Source of the DNA: Casuarius casuarius
Lineage: Eukaryota; Chordata; Aves; Casuariiformes; Casuariidae
Assembly (NCBI GenBank): GCA_003342895.1
Contig: PTFA01000042.1
Coordinates: 1,914,921 to 1,978,920 of the forward strand
Length of the DNA stretch: 64,000 nucleotides
Direction: 5' to 3'
Shown: one piece after another, positions 1 to 11,400 of the stretch
How positions within the stretch are numbered: the first letter of the stretch is position 1
Layout of the letters: the number at the start of each line of letters is the position of its first letter
The notes under the pieces: generated by a model
The model's database searches: none
The model's input: only the letters and a program-made list of their open reading frames with translations
Told to the model about the DNA's origin: nothing
Position numbers and translations under genes: made by a program

Positions 1-2308
1 CTTAAAAATTAGCAACTCCAGCTTTTTTTTGAAAGTAATATAATATGGAATATTTAATAGTTCTCATATTTCAAATGCAGTCCACATAACTGTTTCTTTT
101 ATGTTATTGAAGTTCTGCATTAAAAATTACCTAAAAGGCTTTTAGATTTACAAGGCCTAGGAAAATGTACAGTCAGGCAAAATGTATTTTACTATGGTCT
201 GAAGAAATTTATCTAAGAAAGTAAAACTTTCTTGTAGGAAGTAAGGTAGTAATTTTTCCAAAGTGTTCATTAATGAAAACTTTCTTACAGGTCTGTGTTA
301 ACGATTTTTTACCAACAAAGAAAAGGATTGAGAAGTTATTTAGTCACCTATTTTAATTTATATTCTGCATNTTTTTCTTGTGTCTCAGTATTAGATAGTG
401 GCACTACTGATTATTGGCAGTGGGGATTAAAAATCTTTCAAAACAAGCAGTTTTGCTTCTGTCTGAAACCTAGTAGTGTTAAGAACATAGCAGTGATGCT
501 CTGATGTAATTTCCACAGGTAGAAAAAGTTATTCAGTCTGTCCACAATAACACTCAGTATCTATAACGAGTGATGTTCAGGAAGCTTCAGCTGAAACAGC
601 TTCCAGATATTCCATAAGAGGGCGGTCGTGGTTTTGTGGTTAACTATATCTGAATCTTGCTGGTCACTTTTATTGCCCACAGTGGCCTGAACCCCAGATG
701 AGATGACTTCTTTTCTGAGGTGAAATTGCATGGTTCTCTGACTAGGTTTGGGCCTGGGTTGGAGTTTCCTTAGCTCAATCATAATTTCTTCAGTAATTCT
801 GAATTGTCTACCAGCACTGCAGGGGGTATTCCTTGACAGGCTGCTGATAATGCAATGATCTGGCATGCGCCTTAAGTGTTATTTTGGAGAAAACAGATAG
901 GAAGGCAATTGATTTGCAGAGTTTATGGAACAGGAGGAAGAAGAACTGAGTCTATTATACTTGAATTAGAACAAAGTTGAAGTCATGCTTTTTTCCAAGC
1001 TCAGATATTCTTTGAATTTGAAAAAGAATGCACTTCAAAATTCCAGTTGTGGTGCTTTTATCACTCTGCCTCCCGAGTCATCAGTAACAAACTCTTGGCA
1101 TACATGGTGTTTGGCAGACATGACTCAACCGTGTTGTCTTCCAGGATTTTTTCCTCCACAGCTACCATTCGAGTATCCATGAAGAAGAGTTTCATTACTT
1201 ACATACAATAACCTTATCTCACAGGTCAAGTCACATATATACATAACATAAAAAGTAATGTGTGTGAAAATTCTACATCTAGCAAAACTGGTGAGAAAGG
1301 AATTCATACAGATAAAATTTAAATAGAAGTTTCTCATCTTCATTATTGAAGATGAATATTTTTACTTTATTCTCATGAAAAAACATCTTAAAACACAATA
1401 TTTTGAAAGGAGTAGAAATAGAGGTATTAGCTGTCTTAGCTGTTGTAATGTGAAAATGGGATACAAGGTTATTCATGTAATCCTTTCAGCTCAACATTGA
1501 AAGGTCGTACCATGCTATCTCCTTAGTGAACCAGGGAAAAGGGATTTGGCTGTTTTGGTCCAGTTTTTACTGTGATTTGGCACTCTATGACCAATGCCTA
1601 TATAGTCTGTCTTTTTTTTGTGTGCCACCTTCACAAAGAAGGACAAAGTTTGAATGTGCCTAAAGAAGGAAAACCTTACTCACTGGATTTTGGTATGAAG
1701 ACTTGATAGCCTTCAAGCATGGGAAAGCATATCTACAAATGGCAGCACTCAGCTTATTATGTGGATGAATTAGAACTGGGAATATTGTATTTTTCAGTTG
1801 AGTGCCCTTCAGAGAAAGTTTGATTGCTTTTAAGTGTTTGTATTTTTTTCACACACGTTTTCAGCATGCTTTACATTTTTGTTTTCCTTAATCAGCTTAT
1901 GAATGATTTGGCTAAGACAACCACTTAAAGATAGGGTAAGATGAGATATTACTTCTGCTGACTACAGTGGGGCATTTCCTACCATATGTTTAGGTAAAAG
2001 CTTTTACTTCCTCTGACCTATTTGGGTTATTTAATTCTCTGCTAGTAAAGAAAAAAGCAAAACTCTTAGGCCTGTCATTCATCTTTACTGAAAACCATCT
2101 TTCAAGACACCGAACCATGATAAATGTTTTCAAACAATGTGTAAGGTGCTAAGGTTTCAGGAAAACAAGGGAATAACTGTTAAAAAGCAAAGCACGATTT
2201 CAGGGCTAAAATTCTGTGCAGCACTTCATCATGTTTTACCTGTAGCTTCATGTGATAAAATGTAAAATTATATATTTTCTGTCCTCCCTACCCCATTTCT
2301 AATTCTAG
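1..2308 (+). other. ITSN1: Intron upstream of exon 8 (partial)
   Basis: AT-rich intronic sequence ending in the acceptor AG at 2307-2308. Short open frames here have no recognisable protein similarity and no splice context that would fit the missing upstream ITSN1 exons. One ambiguous base (n) occurs at 371. I see no mobile element here. Confidence 0.75.
371..371. other. Ambiguous base (n) in the assembly
   Basis: A single n is present inside intronic sequence. It does not affect any exon. Confidence 0.99.
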
Positions 2309-2409
2309 TGTGCCTCCTGTCGCAGAATGGGCTGTACCTCAGTCATCAAGACTGAAATACAGACAGCTGTTCAATAGCCATGATAAAACAATGAGTGGAC
2401 ACTTAACAG
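2309..2409 (+). CDS. ITSN1: ITSN1 exon 8: start of EH2 domain
   Basis: The 101-bp exon lies between acceptor tctag and donor gtattg. It begins with the last base of a codon and ends with the first base of a glycine codon. It encodes the lead-in to EH2, with the readable segments [16 protein letters not shown] and [12 protein letters not shown], which form the first helix and first EF-hand-like loop of the domain. EH domains bind NPF peptides in endocytic proteins. The frame joins without shift to the exon at 3950. The border is well supported by phase and by the match to intersectin. Confidence 0.95.
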
Positions 2410-5400
2410 GTATTGAAATTTTGTGTGCGTGTGTGCATCCTTTTTAACTCTAAAAGGCTGATTGAAACAGCATTTAGAAAATAGCTTGCTTCTGTAAGAG
2501 ACTCTCACTTCTCTCTTTTTTGTTAGTCCATTTTTGTGTTAAAATTTTCCAACTGCTTCGTGATCTTGTTTAAGAGCAAACAAATAGTCATTTATGAATG
2601 GCTATCAATTTTTTTAAATAGGAAGAGATTGGGAGAGGGACCCTGCAGCCATCTAAAGGCTGTAGGGCTGGATTACCAAACATAATAGATATCTGAAATT
2701 TCTTGTAACCTTTTAAGTTTTCATTCCTCCCTCACTCCTTCAGTTTTCTTTTTCACCTTATTCACACAATTATTTTCTTTGACCTTTATTAACAAAGAAC
2801 AAAACTGAAAGCTTTCACGTAGTAGACTACAGGACAGATCTTGCTTTATAAAGAGAGTGAGAGTATTTACATAGTAAAATCTTTCAATTTTGTTTCCAGT
2901 TTTGTAGTTTTATGATTGAATACTGTTGGTACTAAAAATTAGTTGTAGGCAAGAGTCTACATATTTGAGAGACACATCAGCCAAATATGTAAAGGATAGG
3001 AACAACCCATGAGTAAAAAAACACTGACACTTGATTCTGCATAATTTATTTCTCTCTCTCTCCTCCCTTGCATCATTACATTATATGTTTGTGTTTATCT
3101 CTCTACTGGAACTGTAAAACAAGTAGGCTGTTGGATCTTGGGCTTCTGACCATAGACAGCTTCTGCTTTAGGGGGCTGGATTGTTTCTTTTTTTATTTCT
3201 CCTTAGACAAGGGCCTGACCTATCTCTCACCCTGCTTTTACGGCCACACAGATTTCTTGAACACACACAGAGAGGAAAAAATTCTATGGGAAAATTTTCT
3301 TTCTTTCTTGACAGCCTGCTATCTATATGATGGAATGTGCTGGGGTGAAAATGTTTCACTACTGGAAAATATGTATGTTCCAATAGCAGGCATCAATGGG
3401 TTTTCCTTTTTGGAAGGCTTATGACCTGTTGGTCTCCTTTTTGCTAGTGAGAACATATTTGCCTTGGGGTGGAACAATCATCATAGTTGGGATCCTTTCC
3501 TCACCTTCTTTCCTTTATTTTTTTGGCCAAGTAAGTTGGCTGTGGGAAACAGATTCCTGGAAAGGATATACTGGGTTGTGTGAAATCTGCAGCCATTACA
3601 TTATTCAACTCACCCACGGATAACAGTGCCTGCCTAGTTTCAAAAAGAAAATAGAATGGTATAGTGGCTTTGTTTTACTAGTTCTGGGATCATCTCTTTG
3701 CGTTAGATAGTTTTGGGGGTTTTTTTCCCTTTGAGTGAATGTTGTGGAGGAGGGAAGGGTTATTTAATTTCTTTTAGTATGTTCCTCTTGGGTGGGCTGA
3801 GGGATAGCAGTATGTATAGTCTGCCCATGCAGAAAACTCATCTCTTCAGTGTTATCTATTCAAAAACTCTGCTTGTGGAATAACTATTTGGTAAAGCATG
3901 AGAAGAAAGAAGTTTCTTATGTTTGTTAACACTTGTTCTAATTTGCTAGGTCCACAAGCAAGAACTATCCTTATGCAATCAAGTTTACCCCAGGCTCAGT
4001 TGGCTACAATATGGTAAAGATAAATCTATTGATTTCTACCAAACTAAAAGCTGCACTTACACCTCTGTAGTACATAGTGTGTTTTTTCTTCCTTTTGCCT
4101 CTCCCTCCACTGATAAATGATTATGCTTTGCTGTTTTTAATGCATAGTTTTATAAAACAAAACCTGCAGTCTTGTCCATATATTGATATTGCTCTGCCCC
4201 ACAGAAAAGAGTATCTTTTGTTATGCACATAGATGGTTTGTGTGTTGGATTTTAATTATGCAGTTTTTAGACAGACCAAATATTCAGCCTTCTCCTTCTT
4301 CTGCCTCCTTTGCCATATGTGATACAGCAGCAGTGCAAGTTATATGTGTGCACAAGAAGTACAAAAAGGAAACTTAATGCAGAACCATACTTTCTTTGGG
4401 GCTCATCTGCCTCCTGTACTGATTATATGTGAATTTCGAAAGGCTTATTTCCAAGGGGCTGGAGCTATGTCCTTTAAATCATCAATTTTAAAAGGAGGAT
4501 TTGTCTTGGATCCTCATTTCCTTTCCAAGTTCTTGTTTGCCAAGGTTTGTTGTGCTCTTTTACCATGACGTGGATTGGCCTCTCTCCTTCATGCTTTGGA
4601 AGCTTATACCTTCTCTGTACTGTGTAGTATTTCTACTTTATTACTGTGGTAGTGTTTGGTTACTGTTGATTTATGGTTATCTTTGGTGGCTTCTCAAATG
4701 GCCTTCATACCACTTCTGTATATTTTTAATTTCCAGATTCCCCATGCAAGTTATTTCCAATTAACTTCTCTGCTTCATAAGTATTTGCTGGAAAACCATT
4801 GTCAACTCACTAACCCATCTGACTTTTGTTGTGTGAGGCTGTCAGTTGTGTTGTAGCTCTAATCTAGTGGTTCGATTCCATTTGTTTTCTTCGCTAAACA
4901 GTAATGTTTTTCTTAGCTCTTCAAAAGCACTCTCTCCTTCTCTGTTTCCTAACAAAGCTACTATAAGGAAAAAATAGCAACCCAATCATCCAGCAGATGA
5001 TCAGCCAAAAAAATACTGTGCTTGCTCCCAGTGCTTGAAGTAGGTTGTGTGGGCAGGGGAGTGACGTTAGCATACTCCAGTTCTAAACATATCTGTTTTA
5101 ATTTTTGACACTCAAAACTGCCAACTCTACTGTAATAAGGAATGGATTTTACAGCTTCTGTTGGCCTGAATATTGCTCCTTTTCCTGATTCTTAGTCGTG
5201 GCAGTGGGACCACTGTTCCTGTTCTCTGGGGCAAGATTTTTTGGTCTGTTTTGGGGGTGGACTCACTAACTCACTAATAGGCACATAAGGTAAAGTATAG
5301 ATGTACGGCATGCCAGCTATTCTGTAGCAGCTGTTTTCAGTATTTCCCTGATAAAGATGTTGGACCCAGACAGGGTAGCTGATCAATTGTATGCTTGCAT

Positions 5401-8400
5401 GCTAGCTTTTTGTTCCGGTAGCTTGTTCCTGTGCCCCAACCTGAAGAGCTCAGTATCACAAGCATGGATCAAATGGGGCTATAACAGTCTTCCAAGTTTA
5501 AAGGTACAGAGTTCTGTACCTCTGAGACATCAAAATAATATCTCAGTTGTTCACAGTAGATTTCCACAGTATTGTGGAAGGTTTTCCTGTATGATTGGAG
5601 TCAGCAGCATCTTAGGGAACAAAGCTGATGCTTACAGTGTTAAATTTTGTGTAGTATCACCTTAATATGAATAAAATCATTTCATGCCTCTGTCAAGTTT
5701 AGGCCATCCAGAGACCTCACTGCATCATTTTTATATGTGCGTGGTGCTAAATTGTTTTTGTGCCTTGTCAGGACTAGAACACTAGTGGCTTTGATTTTAA
5801 TGCAAATGTGTATTCTGCAATGTGAGATAGGAACCTCCAGGGAAGCAGGAGGCCAAACCAAAAATTTCTATAGACAGAACATTTGAGCCGATCCTTTTTT
5901 GAATGATATTGTGTAGTGGATGTTCATGAGGTGTGCAAGAAAATTCCACTGATTAACTTTACTTACACAGCCTATGATACAGGCAATACACAAAGAACAA
6001 GCAAAGTAGAAGCCATGACTGAAATGATATTGTCAAGGATGTACACTAGCAGATGCACACACAGGAATGTGGGAAATGGAACAATGCATTTTGTTAATGC
6101 TTCTTAGATTTATTTTAAAGAAACAAAGTAGTATGAGAAAATCAGTGAAAAAATGCATTAATTTGGAACTGAATATGTGAAAACTGTGCTTTCTAACAGT
6201 GATTTTTAATCTTTATTTACTTTGCATCTTTCCTTTAAAAAGGAATCTTTCAGATATTGATCAAGACGGAAAACTTACAGCAGAAGAGTTTATTCTGGCT
6301 ATGCACTTAATTGATGTAGCTATGTCTGGTCAGCCATTGCCACCTGTACTGCCGCCAGAGTATATTCCACCTTCATTTAGGTAAATGGTTATGATTCTGT
6401 AATCTCATTCCTAATTTTTTGTTTCATTTGGGAAACCTGTGACCTGTCCTGTGAATGTAAAGAACAAAAGGTTGAAAAATACCCCTCCTTATCTTTGTAT
6501 TGCATAGCTGTCACAGAATGCTTCTAATTGGGAGATGGTTGTTTAGCTTTTGGTTTTCCTAAAAATACTGGATAGTGGAAATAGCTCTGTCACAAGAAGT
6601 CCTTGTAAGAATACAGTTCTTGACAATGTTTTATGCTACCACACCTTCTGAAAACTTACTCAGTCTGGCTATGTGAATTTAAAGGGTTTTAGTTCAGACT
6701 TATCCTTCTGTAGAGCAAATGGGATGTATTAGAATTCAAAACACCCTGAATTTGCACTGCAGCAAATTCTGATTTTTTTTTTGATACAATTGTATCTGTG
6801 AATCACAGTGCTGAGTCATTACCTCTGTTTCTCCATTTCACTTTTTTGTGGAGGAATGGATGGGAAGACAGGAACAGCAATCGACACAAACCTTTGCATA
6901 CAATCATAGCTTCATGTTCTTTGAGTATACTCCTGAAGATGACAATTTTTTGTTTATTCCATGTGGTGTCTTGTTTTTAGCTTAACTAGTGAACTCTTTC
7001 TCTCCCTTTGCAACTTTTGCTATTGTCTAAGTCACCATATTCCAAACTCCAGGCTGGCTGTAAATTAAAGGTCTTGGGGACAGGGTGAACACATTGGTAA
7101 GCTGCATGGTGCTATGAACTTTGAGCTAGGTTGCTGAAGACAGGAGTGTGCGCTCTCTGGAGTGGACCGTTATCGTAGTTGAAATGGCAGAGTAAAGTGC
7201 TAAGGGGACACTGAGGGCAATGATTAAACATTACATCATTGTATTTAATTTATGATTTCATCGCTAAATCATAAGTAAATCTGGCAAGCATAGGTGCTTT
7301 TAAGCAGCTCGGAATTATCCTTCTATTGACAGAAGAGTACGCTCTGGTAGTGGCATATCAGCTGTAAGTTCAGTATCTGTAGACCAAAGGTTACCAGAAG
7401 AACCAGCTTTAGAAGAAGAGCAGCAGCAACTGGAAAAGAAATTGCCAGGTGAGCAAGCGGAAATGGGGATGTATTGTGTGCTGTTATCAGAGAGACATTA
7501 TCATCAGGTTATATGCTGTTCAGGAATAATGTTGTATTAAGGAATGTTTTCTTTTCAGATCACTGTGACATGTCAAAGACGTAACCAAGACACTGGTTGG
7601 TCCAGCTAATTATTGACTTTTGACATGATGCTTTTGGCTAATGACAGTCAAGATATGAACAGCTTTCAGGCTACTTTTCTTATGTATTCTGAACCAGAAC
7701 AGTCCTATTATAAAACTGCAACAAAAACTTTTTACCACCCCCCATCTTCTAACTTAGATGGAGTATAGTTTGGCTGACATACAAGATCACGGCATGCATA
7801 CAAAGGCCTGTATTATTGCAGTCTGTGTACCAGTATGCTCCTTTTATACAAGCTATGTCAGCTCTGCTTTAAAAAAAAAAAAAAAAAAAAAAATAGTAAA
7901 GCCTCCTAGATGCTAAATGGCAACCTAGCAAGGAATTTATCATCAATGACTCCATCCTCAGCTGTCACAGTAGGAAAGAATAATAAGACCTAGCAACAAT
8001 CTGAGACAAACCTTTGGTTCTTAGAGCGTGTTTCTAGTTCTTTAGAGGAACAAAACAGGTTTTATTCTGTCTCAGGACACTGAAACTACCACTCATTGCT
8101 CATCTGCCCAGAAATTTTACTGGTGGTGTTTACCTCTCTTTGGCAGACAGATCGGGGCAGGAATAGCCCCGATAAATAAATAAAAGATTCAATGTTTTAA
8201 ATAGAATATTTTATTTATATAAATAAATATGAGATATTTAATATTAAATGTCTAAAGCACTGCTGTAGTGGATCAAACCAAAGTTCATTTTGATTAGCAT
8301 GTAGTTTTCAATAATGGCTGCTAGCAGATGTTTACTTCATCCTTTGAACTCCTATTAATCTGCAAGACAGACACCTCCGAACCAGAGGCTGTATCCACAC

Positions 8401-11400
8401 TGAAATTTGTGTTTAATTACTAGTGGACCTAACCTCCATGAATTTTTCAAGTTGTTTAGAACCTGTTTGACCCTGTCCATTTCACATGGAAAGTATTTTT
8501 GTTTGTTTTTGAAACTACTGTAAGGTAACACTTTGGTTGTACCTTAAGGTCCTATTAAGAGGAAAGATAATTAATCATTCCCACTTTACCTTATGAGCAC
8601 TATTAGTGATTTTAGAAAGCTAAGTGATACTTCTCCTAACTCAAATTCTATTCTGTTTTTTTTCTCAAGTGGAATAGGGCTATTTAGAAGCTTGGGTCAT
8701 AGGGGGTTTGTTTTATTTGTTTTGTTCTGAGTCTTTATCTCTCCCCCCCCCCCCCCCCCACCAATCTTTCCTGTTAGGAGATTTCCTCACACTTCTGATC
8801 ACTCACTCTTCCCTGTATGATGTTCAGTTTTGCTGTATTTTGTTATGAAATAAGGTGACCAGAATCTTGAACAGTGGAAGATGTGGCAACATGATGGATT
8901 TATACAATAGCATAATAATGCTTTTGTGTTTTATCCTAAATCCTAGCATTAGCAGTAGGATTACTATTTATTCCCTGTGTGCACTACTTCGTAATCATTA
9001 ATATTTGAATTTCCTCTGCTGCTTCGTTGCCAAAACACTTAGTCTTGAGATTCTTATAAAGGTCTTCCCAGTCAGCTTTTTGGTTTAAAACCTTGAATAT
9101 CTGGTATCATCTCCAGACATTACTTTCCACTCTATTCCAGACCATTGTTGAGTATGTTGAACAGCATAATTGTTGTAGAGATCTTTGAAGGAAGCTACTG
9201 AGAATCTTTCTAGCATTGTGAAAATTGGTAATTTATTTCACCCCTTAATTCCAGTTTTTTAACAGTTAATTAATTCCCAAGGACCTCTGTCTCTTCCCAC
9301 ATCAGTTTATTCAGGGGGCTCTTGAATCTGTGTGTGAGCAATTCAGATATAACTCTTGTCTTCGGTTTATATTTTATCACTAACTGCTGCTGGCAGTCTG
9401 CTGCCAGGTAGTTCCTGACTGCAGGAGGGAGTGAGATTGCAGGGGCTGCTGAAGTGGACCTTGCTAAGGTGCATCTGCATGTTCTGCCCAGTCTTGGCCG
9501 ATAATGAAATGTTTGGTCACAGGTGAGATATAACACTCCTGTGTAGGCTGTTTGAGGCACCATGTCTTGTGTCTCTGGAATCTGAGGATTTTGGTATGCA
9601 ATTTGTAGTGTCAGGAAGGCTCCCCACTGCCTTGGCTTAGATTCGTTAATAGACTTTGGAAACACCCAAGTATTGTTCTCTTGACCCGATCTTTTTCAGC
9701 CTGCTTATTGATAGAAAAGGGGTCAGAGAAGAGCCCAGCTCTGTTTTAGACTTGAAAGGCAGCTCTTTTCTCTGTTGGTTCTTCCACATTGTATCGTATT
9801 TAGTCATGTTTACTTATTGTCAAGAATTCTCTGCTATTTTCCCGGTATGGGAGTAGACTACCTCGTCCGTAGCTTCCAGGATCATTGTCCTGTCTTTTCT
9901 TAAAGACTGTGTTGCATTTGTCACCTTTTAGTCTTACAGCACTGAGGCTGATTAAAGGATGGATTGCATTGCACAGCTAGTAGTTCATGAATTTTGTATT
10001 TGAGCTATGGATTAGCGTTATCTGGGTTTGGCAACTTGTTACTCTTCATTTTATTGGTTTTGATTTTGCTTTTGTTCTAAAGCCATTTCTGTTCCCAGTT
10101 TGAGAAGAAATAGAATGTATAAGCCTTTCACTATATCTAATGTATAGATTTTTCACTATAAAGATCTCTCATAGAGTGAATGTTGTCTTCCTTCTTCATT
10201 GGTTCTACTACTGGTTCTACTAAATCTAGCTGGATTTTTTCTTTTGAGGCATCTGAAAGTTTTTATTGTTGGCTTTTATGACCTTTTAGCAGCTTCCCTT
10301 AGACACATCAACACAGGCCAGTAATTATGTATTTCATTTAATTTGCTAGAGTTTATTCTCTTCTATTTTTGTACTTTGGATATGCATTGGTTTTTTTTTA
10401 CCTCTAATAGCTACTTTGATTTTGCTGAGTAACCACCCTAGCTTGTTGGGCAGTCCTCTTAGAGCTTGGTGTTGCTTCTTGGTGGTATGTGTTTTATCTG
10501 AGCCTTTAATAAGATATCTTAAGCAATATCAATACTGCTTGTCAGCATTTTGCCCTTCTGGGTATTCCTGTTAACTGACTTGCTTTATTTAAACACATCT
10601 TTCTTTTTCTTTTTTTCTTCTATTATTTCTATTCTCTATCAGTATCAGAATATTCTTTGAACCCAGTGCCTAATTTGAGTGAAACCCGACAGAGTCAAAG
10701 ATCTCAAAGAGATTAAATTTCTTCAAGTTTCATGAAATTTGGTGGTTGGATATAGGGAAGAGGCCCAAATTTAGGAAAAGACAAGGAGAATTCATCTGGT
10801 TCAGCAGATGTCAGGTCAACATGTTGAACAACTGGTGCATACACACTTTGAAGTAAACATGTGCTATCTCTTTGACAGTTAGCACATCTCTTTGAGATAG
10901 CATACCTCTTTGATCTGCATGCCACAAATATAAATGTCGGGCATGAGAGAAGAGAAATATAGAATATGGGTGGTGGAAATGGGACATAGAGGATATAAAA
11001 AGAAAAAGAAGGTGATGCGGAGGGAGTGATTTCGGGGAACTGGAGGAACTGTAAGGGAGAGGCCTGGGAACATGGATCAGGGGAAGGACAATCTGTGACA
11101 TTGCAGAGGAATGTCAGGGACCCAGTGCTGGGGGAAGAGCTAACAGAGGGTGCAAACCCGCGGGAATCCAGCGTTCAGGAGTTCTGCTGCACCAGAACTT
11201 AAGTTAGCCATTCCTTTTCTTGGCAGTAGTGAGTAACCTTATGAAAATATAAAATTTAAGTACATTCTGGTCATGTGCATTTGCTTTTTGATAATCTCTT
11301 TAGCTGAATTCCGTGCATTACTTGTGATATCTAAAACTGAGATGTTGGTTCTTGTACTCCTGTTACCATCAAATGTGTGGTGGAACTCCAGACCCTGTGT

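Noticed and set aside
561..866. 101-codon minus-strand frame upstream of exon 8
   Set aside because: No recognisable product and no supporting promoter or splice context; consistent with chance.
3068..3623. Overlapping plus-strand frames in intron 8
   Set aside because: Hydrophobic composition follows from T-rich intron sequence; nothing recognisable as a protein.
7871..7893. Poly-A tract as the tail of a processed pseudogene or SINE
   Set aside because: I could not recognise any gene or SINE body upstream of it, and no flanking duplication is obvious.
8151..8220. GC hairpin followed by A/T run as a bacterial-type terminator
   Set aside because: The setting is a vertebrate intron. The shape is coincidental for that purpose.
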